Positions 26,805-35,445 of a stretch of 64,000 nucleotides of DNA are shown piece by piece. The notes below the pieces were generated by a model. The model was not told the DNA's origin and made no database searches. It worked only from the letters and a program-made list of their open reading frames with translations. The stretch comes from a bacterium (lineage in GTDB: Bacteria; Oederibacteriota; CAKKQC01): NCBI GenBank assembly GCA_919901855.1, contig CAKKQC010000023.1, forward strand, positions 21,876 through 85,875, given 5' to 3'. The translations under genes were made by a program, and so were the position numbers. How positions within the stretch are numbered: the first letter of the stretch is position 1; each line of letters starts with the position of its first letter.

Positions 26805-27167
26805 TCACTCCCATTCGAGCGCCCGGTTCCGCCAGGCATAGGCCCAGGCGAGGACGAGCAGCCCTATGAACACCATCGCCTCCACGAACCCGGCAGCGCC
26901 CGCATCCTTGAAGACCATGGCCCACGGATACAGGAAGAGGGACTCCACGTCGAAGACGAGGAAGACGAGCGCGTAGAGGTAGAACTGGATCCGGAACTGC
27001 CCCCACGGGTCGCCCGCCTCGACCGCGCCGCACTCGTAGGGCGAGGACTTGACCCGCCCCGGGTTCCGAGGGGCGACGAGCCGGGTGGCCACGAGCGCGC
27101 CCACGGGGCCTCCGATGGCAAGTGCAGCGAAGACGCCGAGGAGGAGAACGGGGTCGGCGATCGTCAC
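26805..27167 (-). CDS. nuoA: NADH-quinone oxidoreductase subunit A
   Basis: A 120-residue, three-helix subunit at the joint between the membrane and peripheral arms. The signature is KSSPYECGAVEAGDPWGQFRIQFYLYALVFLVFDVESLFLYPWA. The GTG start overlaps the ridA stop as GTGA. It is the first nuo gene of the cluster, followed immediately by nuoH; no nuoB, C, D, E, F, G or I is present in the window. Confidence 0.95.
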   Translation of the reverse strand: MTIADPVLLLGVFAALAIGGPVGALVATRLVAPRNPGRVKSSPYECGAVEAGDPWGQFRIQFYLYALVFLVFDVESLFLYPWAMVFKDAGAAGFVEAMVFIGLLVLAWAYAWRNRALEWE

Positions 27168-27550
27168 GAGCCCAGGTACGCCACGACGTCGATCGCCAGC
27201 ACGGCATCCTTGGGCAGGCGCGACACCTCGACCGTCGACCGCGCCGGCTTCTCCCCGGGGAAGAACTCGGCGTACACCTCGTTCATCTGGCCGAAATCGT
27301 CGAGATTCTTCAGGAACACGGTGACCTTCACGATGTGCGCCAGCGTGGCCCCCGATCCCTCGACTACCGCCTTGATGTTCTCCATGACCCTGCGGGTTTG
27401 ACCTCTGACACCCGAACGGATGAGCGTGCCCGTCATCGGGTCGAAGGGCAACTGGGCCGAGACGTGGAGGAAGTCGCCCGCGCGCACGCCCTGGGAGTAG
27501 GGCCCGACCGGCTGCGGCGCCTGCGAGGTCAAAATGGTCTGTCTGGGCAT
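27164..27550 (-). CDS. ridA: RidA family enamine/imine deaminase
   Basis: A 128-residue RidA (YjgF/YER057c) protein that hydrolyses reactive 2-aminoacrylate-type enamines before they damage PLP enzymes. The start PRQTILTSQAPQPVGPYSQGVRAGDFLHVSAQ and the segment PARSTVEVSRLPKDA, which carries the conserved arginine, fit the active archetypal group. It heads the nuo transcription unit with a GTGA overlap into nuoA. A GATACT -10-like hexamer ends 6 bases before the ATG. A functional link to complex I is not established. Confidence 0.93.
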   Translation of the reverse strand: MPRQTILTSQAPQPVGPYSQGVRAGDFLHVSAQLPFDPMTGTLIRSGVRGQTRRVMENIKAVVEGSGATLAHIVKVTVFLKNLDDFGQMNEVYAEFFPGEKPARSTVEVSRLPKDAVLAIDVVAYLGS

Positions 27551-27556
27551 GGCGCT

Positions 27557-27562
27557 AGTATC
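27557..27562 (-). promoter_or_regulatory. -10-like hexamer for ridA-nuo
   Basis: On the minus strand GATACT ends 6 bases before the ridA ATG. It is a weaker match than the other hexamers in the window but has the same close spacing, and it sits in a 30-base gap after the next transcription unit. Confidence 0.3.
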
Positions 27563-27580
27563 TCACATCACCGCAAGGAA

Positions 27581-29389
27581 TCAGCGGGCCCGGCGAAGAC
27601 GTCGCCCCCCTTCGCGGGCCAATCCCTCCAGGCTCTGCCGGGCCCCTGCCAGCTCCGGGTTCTCGCGCAACGCGCGACGCCACGCCGCCGCTGCGCCCGC
27701 GCGATCTCCGCGCAGGAAGGCGATATTCCCGAGCGTGTGCCAGCTCTCCGACTGGTGCGCATTCAGCCGGATCGCCTCCCGGCAGGCCGCATCCGCCTCG
27801 TCCAGCCTCCCCTGCCGGGCCAGCGCGAGCCCGAGCTGGTTCCAGGTGGCCGGCAGGCCCGGGGCGTCCGCGAGGGAAGCCCGGGCCCACTTCTCGGCCT
27901 CCGGCAGGCGCCCGAGGGAGTAGGCGGCCAGGGCCGCATTGCCGGCCGCGCGCGACCGCCCGTCCCATATCCCCCAGGCATTGTAGCTCCGCTCCGCGCA
28001 GACCCCGGTCTCCGGCCACCGGCTAGCCGCCGCGAAGTCCCCCGAGAGCTTGAGCCAGCCGTCGGCAACGAGCTGGCGGCCCATGCCCCCCCCCACGAGC
28101 AGGACCGCCGCAATGAACACCCACCCGCCCCGCCGCGGCGCCGCCATCGCCGCGGCCGGCAACCGGGACCCGCGCGATGCCAGCCACGCGAACGAGAACC
28201 AGACCCAACCCTGCGCCGGGACGAGATACCAGGGAAAGTTCACCTGCGCGTCGACGACCAGGGCCACGAGACCCAGCAGTACCGGGAGCGCCTCGGGGTC
28301 TCCGGTCCGGTGCGCGTTCCACCCGAGCCGCCAGAAGACGGCAAGCAGCCAGACCACGATCCCGAGGCCCACGACTCCGGCCTCGGAGGCGAGCTGGAGA
28401 ATGTCATTGTGCGCGTTCTCGCTGAAGAACCACGGGCGGTCGGGATTCTCGGCCAGGAGCCGCGCGTGGTATTCGGGATACTTGCCCGCGTAGGATCCGG
28501 GACCGGCCCCGAGGAGCGGACGGTCCCGGACCATCCACATCGTCGCCCGCCACATCATGATCCGGCCCGTCGCGTCGAAGTGCCCGGTCGAGAACATGGC
28601 GGCCATGCGCGCCCGCCCCTGCCCGTGGACGGCGAGGTAGCCCGCGGCCACCAGCACCGCGATCGCCGCGGCCGACGCCATCCGGCGCGTGACCACGAGC
28701 CGGCCGCCCCCCGCCCGCCAGAGGATCGGCGCCGCCACGGCCGCGGCGGCGACCCCGAGCCACGCGCCGCGCGACTGCGCGATCAGAAGCGCGAGTCCGG
28801 TCACGGCCGTGGCGGCCCACCAGTGCGCGTTCCCGCGCGAGAGCACCCGGGCGACCATGAGGGGAAAGACCGCCACGAGGTAGGCCGCCAGAAAGTCCGG
28901 GTTCCCCATCGTCGAGAACGGCCGCAGGCCGCGGGTCTCCATTCCGCCTGCGAGGTCCGACCAGAAGAACTGGATGAGGCTGTAAGCCGCGCTCACGGCG
29001 CCCGCCGCCGCCATCGCCACCGGAAGCGGCACCCCTTCATCGCGGCGGACGAGACGGCTGCCCATGAGGGCGAGGAGGGCAAACGCGATCCACCGCAACG
29101 ACTCCAACATCGGACCTGGCGCCCCCAGTCCGGGATGCGCGACGACGCCGAAGGCGGCAATCAGGATCACGCCCCATACGGGCCACCCCCAGACCGGCCA
29201 TCGCGCTGCGGGAGCGGTCCATTCCGGCCAGGCGGCCCACGCGACCAGGCCCACCAGCACGCCGACCAGCAGGAGGGTCTGGGGCAGCTTGAACGCGTCC
29301 TCGAACGGGGGCCAGAACGCGAGCGGCAGGAGAATGGCGCCCCACAGGAGGACGATCCGGTTCAGCCGCCGCTGAACCGCGGCTACCAC
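27581..29389 (-). CDS. O-antigen ligase-like membrane protein with C-terminal TPR repeats
   Basis: 602 residues from the GTG at 29389, four bases after the stop of the TPR gene. About 11-12 hydrophobic helices fill residues 10-440. The Wzy_C-type features are SRGAWLG in mid-protein and a large periplasmic loop containing FFSENAHNDILQLASEAGVVGLG. The last 130 residues form about three TPR repeats (AYSLGRLPEAEKWARASLADAPGLP; ALARQGRLDEADAACREAIRLN; AFLRGDRAGAAAAWRRALREN). The family includes O-antigen ligases and polymerases and protein-glycosylating ligases; which one applies here is unknown. It forms a pair with the upstream TPR gene. Confidence 0.8.
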   Translation of the reverse strand: MVAAVQRRLNRIVLLWGAILLPLAFWPPFEDAFKLPQTLLLVGVLVGLVAWAAWPEWTAPAARWPVWGWPVWGVILIAAFGVVAHPGLGAPGPMLESLRWIAFALLALMGSRLVRRDEGVPLPVAMAAAGAVSAAYSLIQFFWSDLAGGMETRGLRPFSTMGNPDFLAAYLVAVFPLMVARVLSRGNAHWWAATAVTGLALLIAQSRGAWLGVAAAAVAAPILWRAGGGRLVVTRRMASAAAIAVLVAAGYLAVHGQGRARMAAMFSTGHFDATGRIMMWRATMWMVRDRPLLGAGPGSYAGKYPEYHARLLAENPDRPWFFSENAHNDILQLASEAGVVGLGIVVWLLAVFWRLGWNAHRTGDPEALPVLLGLVALVVDAQVNFPWYLVPAQGWVWFSFAWLASRGSRLPAAAMAAPRRGGWVFIAAVLLVGGGMGRQLVADGWLKLSGDFAAASRWPETGVCAERSYNAWGIWDGRSRAAGNAALAAYSLGRLPEAEKWARASLADAPGLPATWNQLGLALARQGRLDEADAACREAIRLNAHQSESWHTLGNIAFLRGDRAGAAAAWRRALRENPELAGARQSLEGLAREGGRRLRRAR

Positions 29390-29394
29390 CGTCG

Positions 29395-30783
29395 TTACCC
29401 GACCTTCCGCTGGCGGGCCTTGAGGGTCTTGATCTGCGCCCGGACCTTCTCCATGGCGTCCTGGTCCGTGCTGACGGTGAGGAAGATCTCGTAGTTGCGC
29501 TGGGCCGAGATGAGGTCGCCGGACGATTCGTAGGCCCACCCCAGGTTCACGTAGACGTCGTCCAGATTCGGGTCCCGGGACAGCGCCTTCTCGTAGGCCC
29601 CGATCGCGTCGCGCCACTGCGACCGCGAGCTGTAGACATCCCCGAGGTACCGGTACCCGGCCGCGAGGTTGGGGTCCAGCTCGAGGGCCTTCCGGGCCGA
29701 CCGCTCGGCCTCGTCCTTGTCGCCGTTCTGCAGGGCGATCCACGACATCTGCGTGAGGTATCCGGGCTCCTTCGGATTTCCGCGAATGGCTTTCCGCAGC
29801 ATCACCATGGCCTCCGTGAGCTTCCCCTGCCGGGCCAGCGCCACAGCGAGCTGGGCCTGCGACGAATCCGCAGGCTTGATCTTGAGATCCAGGGCGCGCC
29901 GGAAGTGCGTCTCGGCTTCGCGCGCATCCGCGAGCTGGAGCTTGATCATGCCGATGGAATAGTGCGCCTCGGGGGTTTCCTTGATCGCGAGCGCGTTCCG
30001 GTACTCGTCCGCCGAGTGTTTGAGGTCGCGCATCATGAAGTAGTAGTGCCCGTACATCATGTGCGACTCGAACGGCTTCTTCATGTCCTGATAGAAGGAG
30101 CCCATGACCCCGTACGGCAGGCCGTTCCCCGGGGACGCCGCCGCGGCGTTCTCGAGGAGGGCGAAGGCCTCGGGCACATTGCCCATCTCGTAGTAGACGG
30201 ATGCTTTCCCCACCATCGCCCCCGCGTGCTTCGGTTCGATACGCAGCGCCTCCTCGAATTCGCGCAGCGCCTTGTCGTTGCGCCCCTTCCCCCGCAGGGC
30301 CACCCCGTGACCGTAGTGCAGGTCGGCGTTCTGCGAGTCGTTCTTGAGCCCCCGTTCGTAGACCGCGACCGCCTCGTCCCACCGGCGGTCGTAGAGCAGG
30401 ATCTCCCCGATCCGCGTCAGCGCGAGCGTGTGGAACGTCTTGAGCTCGGGCGTGGCGTAGGTCGCCTTGAGGACGCCCTCGAACCGTTCCACGGCAGTCT
30501 TCCGCCTGCCCAACTGCATGGCGGCGAATCCCGCTCCGTAGAGCGCCTCGGGATGCCCCGGCCTCAGCTCGAGCGCCTTGAGGAACGAGCGTTCCGCCAC
30601 CTTGAACCGGCCCACGGAAATCGCATCCTTCCCCGCCGCGACCTGCGTATCGAAGTCGTCACCCCGGGCCGGACCGGCTGCCGACAGGGCGAGGAGTCCC
30701 GCGAGGAACAGGGCGGAACTGCAGGCCGTCCGACGGCCTGTGGCGGCGTGGGCGTTCCGCCCACGCCGTCTATCGGTGCGCAT
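29395..30783 (-). CDS. Exported TPR-repeat protein
   Basis: A 462-residue protein with an N-terminal signal segment (TACSSALFLAGLLALSAAGPARG, cleavage likely near residue 41) and at least nine tetratricopeptide repeats filling the mature part. Examples are AISVGRFKVAERSFLKALELRPGHPEAL and ALRGKGRNDKALREFEEALRIEPKHAGAM. Such proteins act as scaffolds. The position directly before a ligase-like membrane protein that itself ends in TPRs suggests the two may interact in the periplasm. It overlaps the end of rpe by 14 bases. Confidence 0.8.
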   Translation of the reverse strand: MRTDRRRGRNAHAATGRRTACSSALFLAGLLALSAAGPARGDDFDTQVAAGKDAISVGRFKVAERSFLKALELRPGHPEALYGAGFAAMQLGRRKTAVERFEGVLKATYATPELKTFHTLALTRIGEILLYDRRWDEAVAVYERGLKNDSQNADLHYGHGVALRGKGRNDKALREFEEALRIEPKHAGAMVGKASVYYEMGNVPEAFALLENAAAASPGNGLPYGVMGSFYQDMKKPFESHMMYGHYYFMMRDLKHSADEYRNALAIKETPEAHYSIGMIKLQLADAREAETHFRRALDLKIKPADSSQAQLAVALARQGKLTEAMVMLRKAIRGNPKEPGYLTQMSWIALQNGDKDEAERSARKALELDPNLAAGYRYLGDVYSSRSQWRDAIGAYEKALSRDPNLDDVYVNLGWAYESSGDLISAQRNYEIFLTVSTDQDAMEKVRAQIKTLKARQRKVG

Positions 30784-31510
30784 GACTCCGGTGCCGGGCG
30801 GATTCGGCCGCGCGGCGCAGGCGCGCGATCGCCCGGGCGGGATCGGGAGCGCCGAAGATCGCGACGCCGGCGACGAGCACGTTGGCGCCAGCGCGTACGG
30901 CCGTGCCGGCAGTCCGCACCGTCACGCCGCCGTCCACCTGGATGTCGAGCCGCAGTCCCAGACGCCGGGCGCGATGCCGGAGCGCCCGGATCTTGGGCAC
31001 GACGCGCACCTGGAACGGCTGCCCGCCGAATCCTGGCTCCACCGTCATGAGAAGCACCATGTCCGCATGCTCGAGGAGACCGTGAAGCGCCGGAAGCGGT
31101 GTCCTCGGACGCAGGGCCAGCGCGGCCCCGGCACCCAGGGACCGTATCCGGTCCAGCAGGCGCCTGACCCCGCGTCCGCCCTCCGCGTGCACGGTGAGGC
31201 TCGACGCGCCGGCTCGCACGAAGGGCCCCACGAACTGCTCCGGATTCGTGACCATGAGATGCACGTCGATCGGAAGGTCCGTGTGGCGGCGGAGGGATTC
31301 GACCATGTGGGGCCCCATCGACAGGTTCGGGACAAAATGGCCGTCCATTACGTCCACGTGGACGCCGTCGGCCCGGCCACGCTCGAGCATCCGCAGGCTC
31401 TCCCGCAGGGCCGCGAGATCGGCATTCAGGATCGAAGGGACGAGGCGTATCGGCGGATCCTGATCGGATCCAAGGGGGCGATTGTGCCGGGCGGCGGGCA
31501 TCATTACCAA
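30770..31510 (-). CDS. rpe: Ribulose-phosphate 3-epimerase
   Basis: A 246-residue TIM-barrel enzyme of the pentose phosphate pathway that interconverts ribulose 5-phosphate and xylulose 5-phosphate. Active-site motifs are VPSILNADLAALRE, HVDVMDGHFVPNLSMGP (metal and base residues), HLMVTNPE, MTVEPGFGGQ and QVDGGV. The N-terminus is about 15 residues longer than usual, so one of the closely spaced ATGs near 31500 could be the true start. The C-terminus is Arg/His-rich. It begins 1 base after the PorV-OmpA fusion gene. Confidence 0.93.
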   Translation of the reverse strand: MVMMPAARHNRPLGSDQDPPIRLVPSILNADLAALRESLRMLERGRADGVHVDVMDGHFVPNLSMGPHMVESLRRHTDLPIDVHLMVTNPEQFVGPFVRAGASSLTVHAEGGRGVRRLLDRIRSLGAGAALALRPRTPLPALHGLLEHADMVLLMTVEPGFGGQPFQVRVVPKIRALRHRARRLGLRLDIQVDGGVTVRTAGTAVRAGANVLVAGVAIFGAPDPARAIARLRRAAESARHRSHAHR

Positions 31511-31511
31511 C

Positions 31512-33581
31512 CTATCGACGGACGTTGATGACGAGGTCCACCCGCTGACGCTGCTCCTCCTCGGGGAGGTTCGGATAGCGCGGCGCCGGCCGGCTCCGCC
31601 CGTAGACGCGCAGGGAGACCCGCGACGCCTCGAGCCGGTACTCCTCGACGAGGGCGCGCAGAACCCGCTCCGCCCGCGCCTTGGCCAGCTCGTAATTTAC
31701 GTCGTCACCTCCGGGCACGTCCGAGAATGCCTCGATCGCCAGCGAACTACCCGGATGCTCGGCGATGAACGCCGCGGCCTTCTGGAGCACGAGCCGGTGC
31801 TCGTCGGTGAGCTCGGACGCGGTGCCCGTGTAGCGCACCCCGACCATGCGGACGCGGTTGCCGAGCAGCTCGGGCCGCACCTCCGCCTCGACCTGCGGGA
31901 TCGGCCGCTCTCCCTTGGTCGTCTGCCCGTCCTCGTCCTGGAACTTCCAGCTGAACTTGGGCGCTTTGAGCGCCGTCATCCGGCCCTCGGCGTCCCGGCC
32001 GTCCCACCGTATCGGCGTGTCCGGCGTGCCCTGACCCTGCCAGGTCCGGACGATCCGTCCGGCGTCCAGGATCTGAAGTTGCCAGAGCTGGTAGTTGCCC
32101 TGCGGAAGGGCGAACGCCACCTCGGGGTAGAACGGCTTCCCGGCCACGGGCCGGATCTGGGGCTCCGCGCTCACGGAGGCGATGCTCGAAGCCGACGAGG
32201 ACTCCCGGTTCGCCACGTCCTTCGCCTTAAGCACGAACCGGAACTTCGAGACGTCGGTCACGATCCGGCCCCGCTCGTCCGCGCCGTCCCAGTTCAGGCT
32301 CTTGGGCGGGAGACCGGTGCCCGCGAAGGTCTTGACCACCCGGCCGCGGTCGTCGGTGATTTCGACCTTCCACTCTTTGGGCGGCTGTTCGAACCGGATC
32401 GTCTTGGGCTCGATGACGAGGGCGGGCTTCACGGCCCGCTTGTCGATCGACACGGGCGCTTCCGTCGTCACCGCCTTCGGGATCCGGGGGATGCTCCAGC
32501 GAACCAGCATGGCCACCTGGTGCACGCTCCCGAGCGTGCCGAACGGCGCCAGTGCGTAATCGAGCTGGACCAGCGCCGTCGGCGAGACTTTCCACCGGAA
32601 GCCCAGGCCGGTCCGCAGCGGCGAGGGCAGCTTCGCGAGGCCCGAGGAGTTCCCGTAGTCGAGCGCCGTCTTGCCGAAGCGCTGATCCAGCGGCTGCTCC
32701 CACCCGGCCCGGACGAACGCGATCCCCGCCACCCCGTATTCCGCCCCGAGGGACAGCCGCGGCCGGCCGACGGAGTCGATGAACGAGGTCAGGTCCGCCG
32801 TCGTCAGGAGTTGGGATCCCCATAGTGGGGTCCGCAGGACCCCCCCGAGCCGGAAGGTCACCGGCAGGATCTCGCCGGCCCCGAGCGCGAATCCGAATCC
32901 CTGACCGAACCCCCCGATCGCCCCCATGTTCTGGACGGAGGCGCCCGCCGCCATCGTCCGGTCCAGGTTCTCCCACAGGACCCCGACGTCCGCGCCCAGA
33001 CCGCCCGCCTGGAAATCGACTGACCGGGTCGGAACCGAGTCCCCGGTGACCGGGTCGGTCCGGTAACTGGCCGGATCCGCGCCGGTCAGCGACCGCCGGA
33101 TCACCTTGAGGCTGGCGCCGACCGCGATCGATTCCGTCAGCGGCGCGGAATAGGTCACGAAGCCCATGAGGTCGGAGGCATCGCCGGCCGCCGCCCGCAC
33201 GAGCGCCTGGGGGTCCGTCGAATCGAAACTGCCCGTGGCGAGCGCCATGAAGCCGGCGCCCCCGTTGCCGAACCCGAACGGCTGGCCCGGGAACTCCACC
33301 GCTCCCGTGACCAGGTACACCCCCGTGATCTGGTCGGATTGGTAGAGCTTGACGTATGAGAACGCCCCCTCGGGCGCCGTAAGGTTCGCAGTGCCCGCAG
33401 GATTCCAGTAGACGGAATAGATGTCCTCCCCGACCGCGGTGTAGGAGCCGCCCATTGCCACCGCGCGCACCCCGGCCGCGATCTTGAGGAAGTCCGCGCC
33501 GGCCTCGCCCCGCGAGAGCGCGGCGGCGGGCCCCGCGGCCAACGCCAAGCCAAGAACCAACGTGACAGACCACCGCCTCAT
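31512..33581 (-). CDS. PorV-type barrel fused to FlgD-like Ig repeats and an OmpA C-terminal domain
   Basis: A 689-residue envelope protein with an unusual domain order. The signal peptide is residues 1-22 (MRRWSVTLVLGLALAAGPAAA). The UPF0164/PorV barrel follows (AGADFLKIAAGVRAVAMGGSYTAVGEDIYSVYWNPAGTANL) to about residue 345. Two FlgD-type Ig repeats come next (about 375-470 with WKVEITDDRGRVVKTFAGTGLPPKSLNWDGADERGRIV; about 485-560 with WDGRDAEGRM). The OmpA-like peptidoglycan-binding domain is residues 585-689 (VLQKAAAFIAEHPGSSLAIEAFSDV, then NYELAKARAERVLRALVEEYRLEASRVSLRVYG). The ATG at 33581 overlaps the thpR stop as ATGA. It would tie a PorV barrel physically to the cell wall. Confidence 0.85.
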   Translation of the reverse strand: MRRWSVTLVLGLALAAGPAAALSRGEAGADFLKIAAGVRAVAMGGSYTAVGEDIYSVYWNPAGTANLTAPEGAFSYVKLYQSDQITGVYLVTGAVEFPGQPFGFGNGGAGFMALATGSFDSTDPQALVRAAAGDASDLMGFVTYSAPLTESIAVGASLKVIRRSLTGADPASYRTDPVTGDSVPTRSVDFQAGGLGADVGVLWENLDRTMAAGASVQNMGAIGGFGQGFGFALGAGEILPVTFRLGGVLRTPLWGSQLLTTADLTSFIDSVGRPRLSLGAEYGVAGIAFVRAGWEQPLDQRFGKTALDYGNSSGLAKLPSPLRTGLGFRWKVSPTALVQLDYALAPFGTLGSVHQVAMLVRWSIPRIPKAVTTEAPVSIDKRAVKPALVIEPKTIRFEQPPKEWKVEITDDRGRVVKTFAGTGLPPKSLNWDGADERGRIVTDVSKFRFVLKAKDVANRESSSASSIASVSAEPQIRPVAGKPFYPEVAFALPQGNYQLWQLQILDAGRIVRTWQGQGTPDTPIRWDGRDAEGRMTALKAPKFSWKFQDEDGQTTKGERPIPQVEAEVRPELLGNRVRMVGVRYTGTASELTDEHRLVLQKAAAFIAEHPGSSLAIEAFSDVPGGDDVNYELAKARAERVLRALVEEYRLEASRVSLRVYGRSRPAPRYPNLPEEEQRQRVDLVINVRR

Positions 33582-34147
33582 GCGGATCGCCCGCCGTCGA
33601 GCGGAATCACGCACAGCGATCGGTACTCGGCCCCCTCCGGAGAAAGGAGGCTCTGGTGCAAAATCACGCGATTGATAAGGCATCTCCCCCCACCAGTGTC
33701 CCGCGATTCCCCTGCCAGTTCAACGTGGCCGAGATCGCAGGGCGGGCGGAACCGGGCCAGCGTCAGATGCGCCACGAAAGGCTTGTCATCAGCCCTCTCC
33801 AGACCCAGGGCGGCGGTCAGGGCCCGGACCCGCCGGACCAGGGCGGACAGGCCCCCCCCCGCCGACTCCAGCCCGATCCACAGCACCCGGGCCCGGCCGA
33901 ACCCCGGAAACGCCCCGACGCGCCCGAGGCGCGCCTGGACCGGCGGTTCCCCCCGCAGGGACTCCAGCGAGTCCCGGAGACGGGCCACGTCCGCGTCCCC
34001 GATCTCCCCCAGGAAATCGAGCGTGAGATGGATCGCCTCCGGACGCGGCCACCGTCCCTCCGGAATCCGGGCCCGCAGCCGCTCGCTCGCGCGCGCCACT
34101 TCCGCGCGCGCCCCGGCCCCGATATCCGCCGCCACGAAACACCGCAC
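33578..34147 (-). CDS. thpR: RNA 2',3'-cyclic phosphodiesterase (2H family)
   Basis: A 189-residue 2H phosphoesterase. The two catalytic HxTx motifs are HLTLDFLGE in the first half and HLTLARFR in the second, with the usual opening VRCFVAADI. The family opens 2',3'-cyclic phosphates and was once called 2'-5' RNA ligase. The GTG at 34147, two bases after the cinA stop, is chosen because the family begins at RCFVA; the open frame upstream overlaps cinA. It is coupled to the PorV-OmpA gene by ATGA. The cinA-thpR neighbourhood is common in bacteria (usually with recA). Confidence 0.9.
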   Translation of the reverse strand: MRCFVAADIGAGARAEVARASERLRARIPEGRWPRPEAIHLTLDFLGEIGDADVARLRDSLESLRGEPPVQARLGRVGAFPGFGRARVLWIGLESAGGGLSALVRRVRALTAALGLERADDKPFVAHLTLARFRPPCDLGHVELAGESRDTGGGRCLINRVILHQSLLSPEGAEYRSLCVIPLDGGRSA

Positions 34148-34149
34148 GA

Positions 34150-35415
34150 TCAGCCGGCTGATCCGGACAGCCGGGACAGGGACCGGCGGACGAGATCGAG
34201 GGCGAACGTCACCGCGTAGTCGCGCACCTGCGAGCGGCCGCCGCGGAACCACCGCCGCTCCGCCGCGTCGCCGCCCGCCCAGGCCGCGCCGAGATAGACC
34301 GTGCCCACGGGGTCCTCGGCCGTTCCGCCGTCTGGCCCGGCCCATCCCGTGGTCGACACGGCCAGATCCGCGCCCGATGCCTCCCGCGCCCGCCGCGCCA
34401 TCGCCAGCGCGGCCTCGCGACTCACCGCCGAGTGCTCCGTCAGGAGGGCCGCATTGACGCCAAGCCAGCCCGTCTTGGCCTCATCCCCGTAGACCACCCA
34501 GCCGCCACGGACCGCCTCGGAGGCCCCCGGGACCGACGTCAGCCGGGCCGCCACGAGGCCACCGGTCAGCGACTCCGCTGTCGCCAGCGTGAGGCCCGCG
34601 GCCGCCATACGCCGGACGAGGTGCGCCTCCAGCGACTCCTCCTCCGTGGTCCAGACGGCTTCGCCGAGCGCGTCGCGGATGCCGCGATCCATCCCGTCGA
34701 ATCCCGGCCACCCCGCGGGCGCCAGCAGGCGAAGCATGACCTCGCCCGAATCGATCTGGAGGGCGAACCGCACCTCCGGAGGCGCGCCGGCCCAGAGCGA
34801 GGCGACCCGCCGGTCGACCTCGCCCTCCGGCAGGCCGAGGATCCGGTATACGCGGGACCGCGGAGGCACGACGCGCGCGGCCAGGAGGCCGAATACGTGG
34901 TCCGCGGCTATGCGCTTCATTTCCGCCGGCACGCCGGGCAGCATGACGATCACGCCTCCGCCCGTCTCTACCCAGATGCCGGGCGCGGTCCCCACCGCGT
35001 TCCCGAGCGCGACGGCGCCGGCCGGCACGCGCGCCATGCGGCGTGCGCCGGCCGTCACCGTCGCGCCGCGTGCGCGGTAGATCTCCTCGATGCGTCCCAT
35101 CGTTCCCGGGTCCTCGATCAGCCCAACCCCCAGCGCGGCCGCGACCGTCTCGACGGTCAGGTCGTCCCGCGTGGGCCCGAGCCCGCCCGTCATCCACACG
35201 ACCTCGGCGCGAAGACGGGCGAGCGCGAGGGCGTCGAGGATCGCCTCAGGCACATCGTCGACCGCAAGTTCGAGAACGACGTTCCAGCCGCGTTTCGTCA
35301 GCTCCGCCGCCGCCCACTGCGCGTTCGTGTCCGCGACCCGCCCCGTCGTGACCTCGGATCCCACCGACAGGATCGCGAGCCGGCCGGGCGCGGATTGGCT
35401 GGCGGACCCGCTCAT
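34150..35415 (-). CDS. cinA: CinA family protein (ADP-ribose pyrophosphatase/NMN deamidase)
   Basis: A 421-residue two-domain protein. The N-terminal COG1058 domain (AILSVGSEVTTGRVADTNAQWAAAELTKRGW, MTGGLGPTRDDLTVETVAAALG) resembles MoaB-type pterin-binding folds. The C-terminal domain (about 255-421) is PncC-like and removes the amide from nicotinamide mononucleotide (ATAESLTGGLVAARLTSVPGASEAVRGGWVVYGDEAKTGWLGV). Family members usually have AESCTGG; here the Cys is Leu. The ATG at 35415 is preceded by a TATTTT hexamer 8 bases upstream, overlapping the opposite-facing hexamer of the PilZ gene. Confidence 0.92.
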   Translation of the reverse strand: MSGSASQSAPGRLAILSVGSEVTTGRVADTNAQWAAAELTKRGWNVVLELAVDDVPEAILDALALARLRAEVVWMTGGLGPTRDDLTVETVAAALGVGLIEDPGTMGRIEEIYRARGATVTAGARRMARVPAGAVALGNAVGTAPGIWVETGGGVIVMLPGVPAEMKRIAADHVFGLLAARVVPPRSRVYRILGLPEGEVDRRVASLWAGAPPEVRFALQIDSGEVMLRLLAPAGWPGFDGMDRGIRDALGEAVWTTEEESLEAHLVRRMAAAGLTLATAESLTGGLVAARLTSVPGASEAVRGGWVVYGDEAKTGWLGVNAALLTEHSAVSREAALAMARRAREASGADLAVSTTGWAGPDGGTAEDPVGTVYLGAAWAGGDAAERRWFRGGRSQVRDYAVTFALDLVRRSLSRLSGSAG

Positions 35416-35422
35416 GTCCCGG

Positions 35423-35429
35423 TAAAATA
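35423..35429. promoter_or_regulatory. Overlapping divergent -10 hexamers for cinA and the PilZ gene
   Basis: The plus strand reads TAAAAT (35423-35428) and the minus strand reads TATTTT (35429-35424), so the same seven bases could serve both directions. The spacing to the cinA ATG is 8 bases. For the PilZ gene it is 17 bases to the ATG at 35446. Confidence 0.35.
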
Positions 35430-35445
35430 GGTGCAAGTCGCCACC

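Noticed and set aside
27122..29494. 790-codon open frame antisense to ridA and the ligase-like gene
   Set aside because: Same shadow composition; crosses several real gene boundaries.
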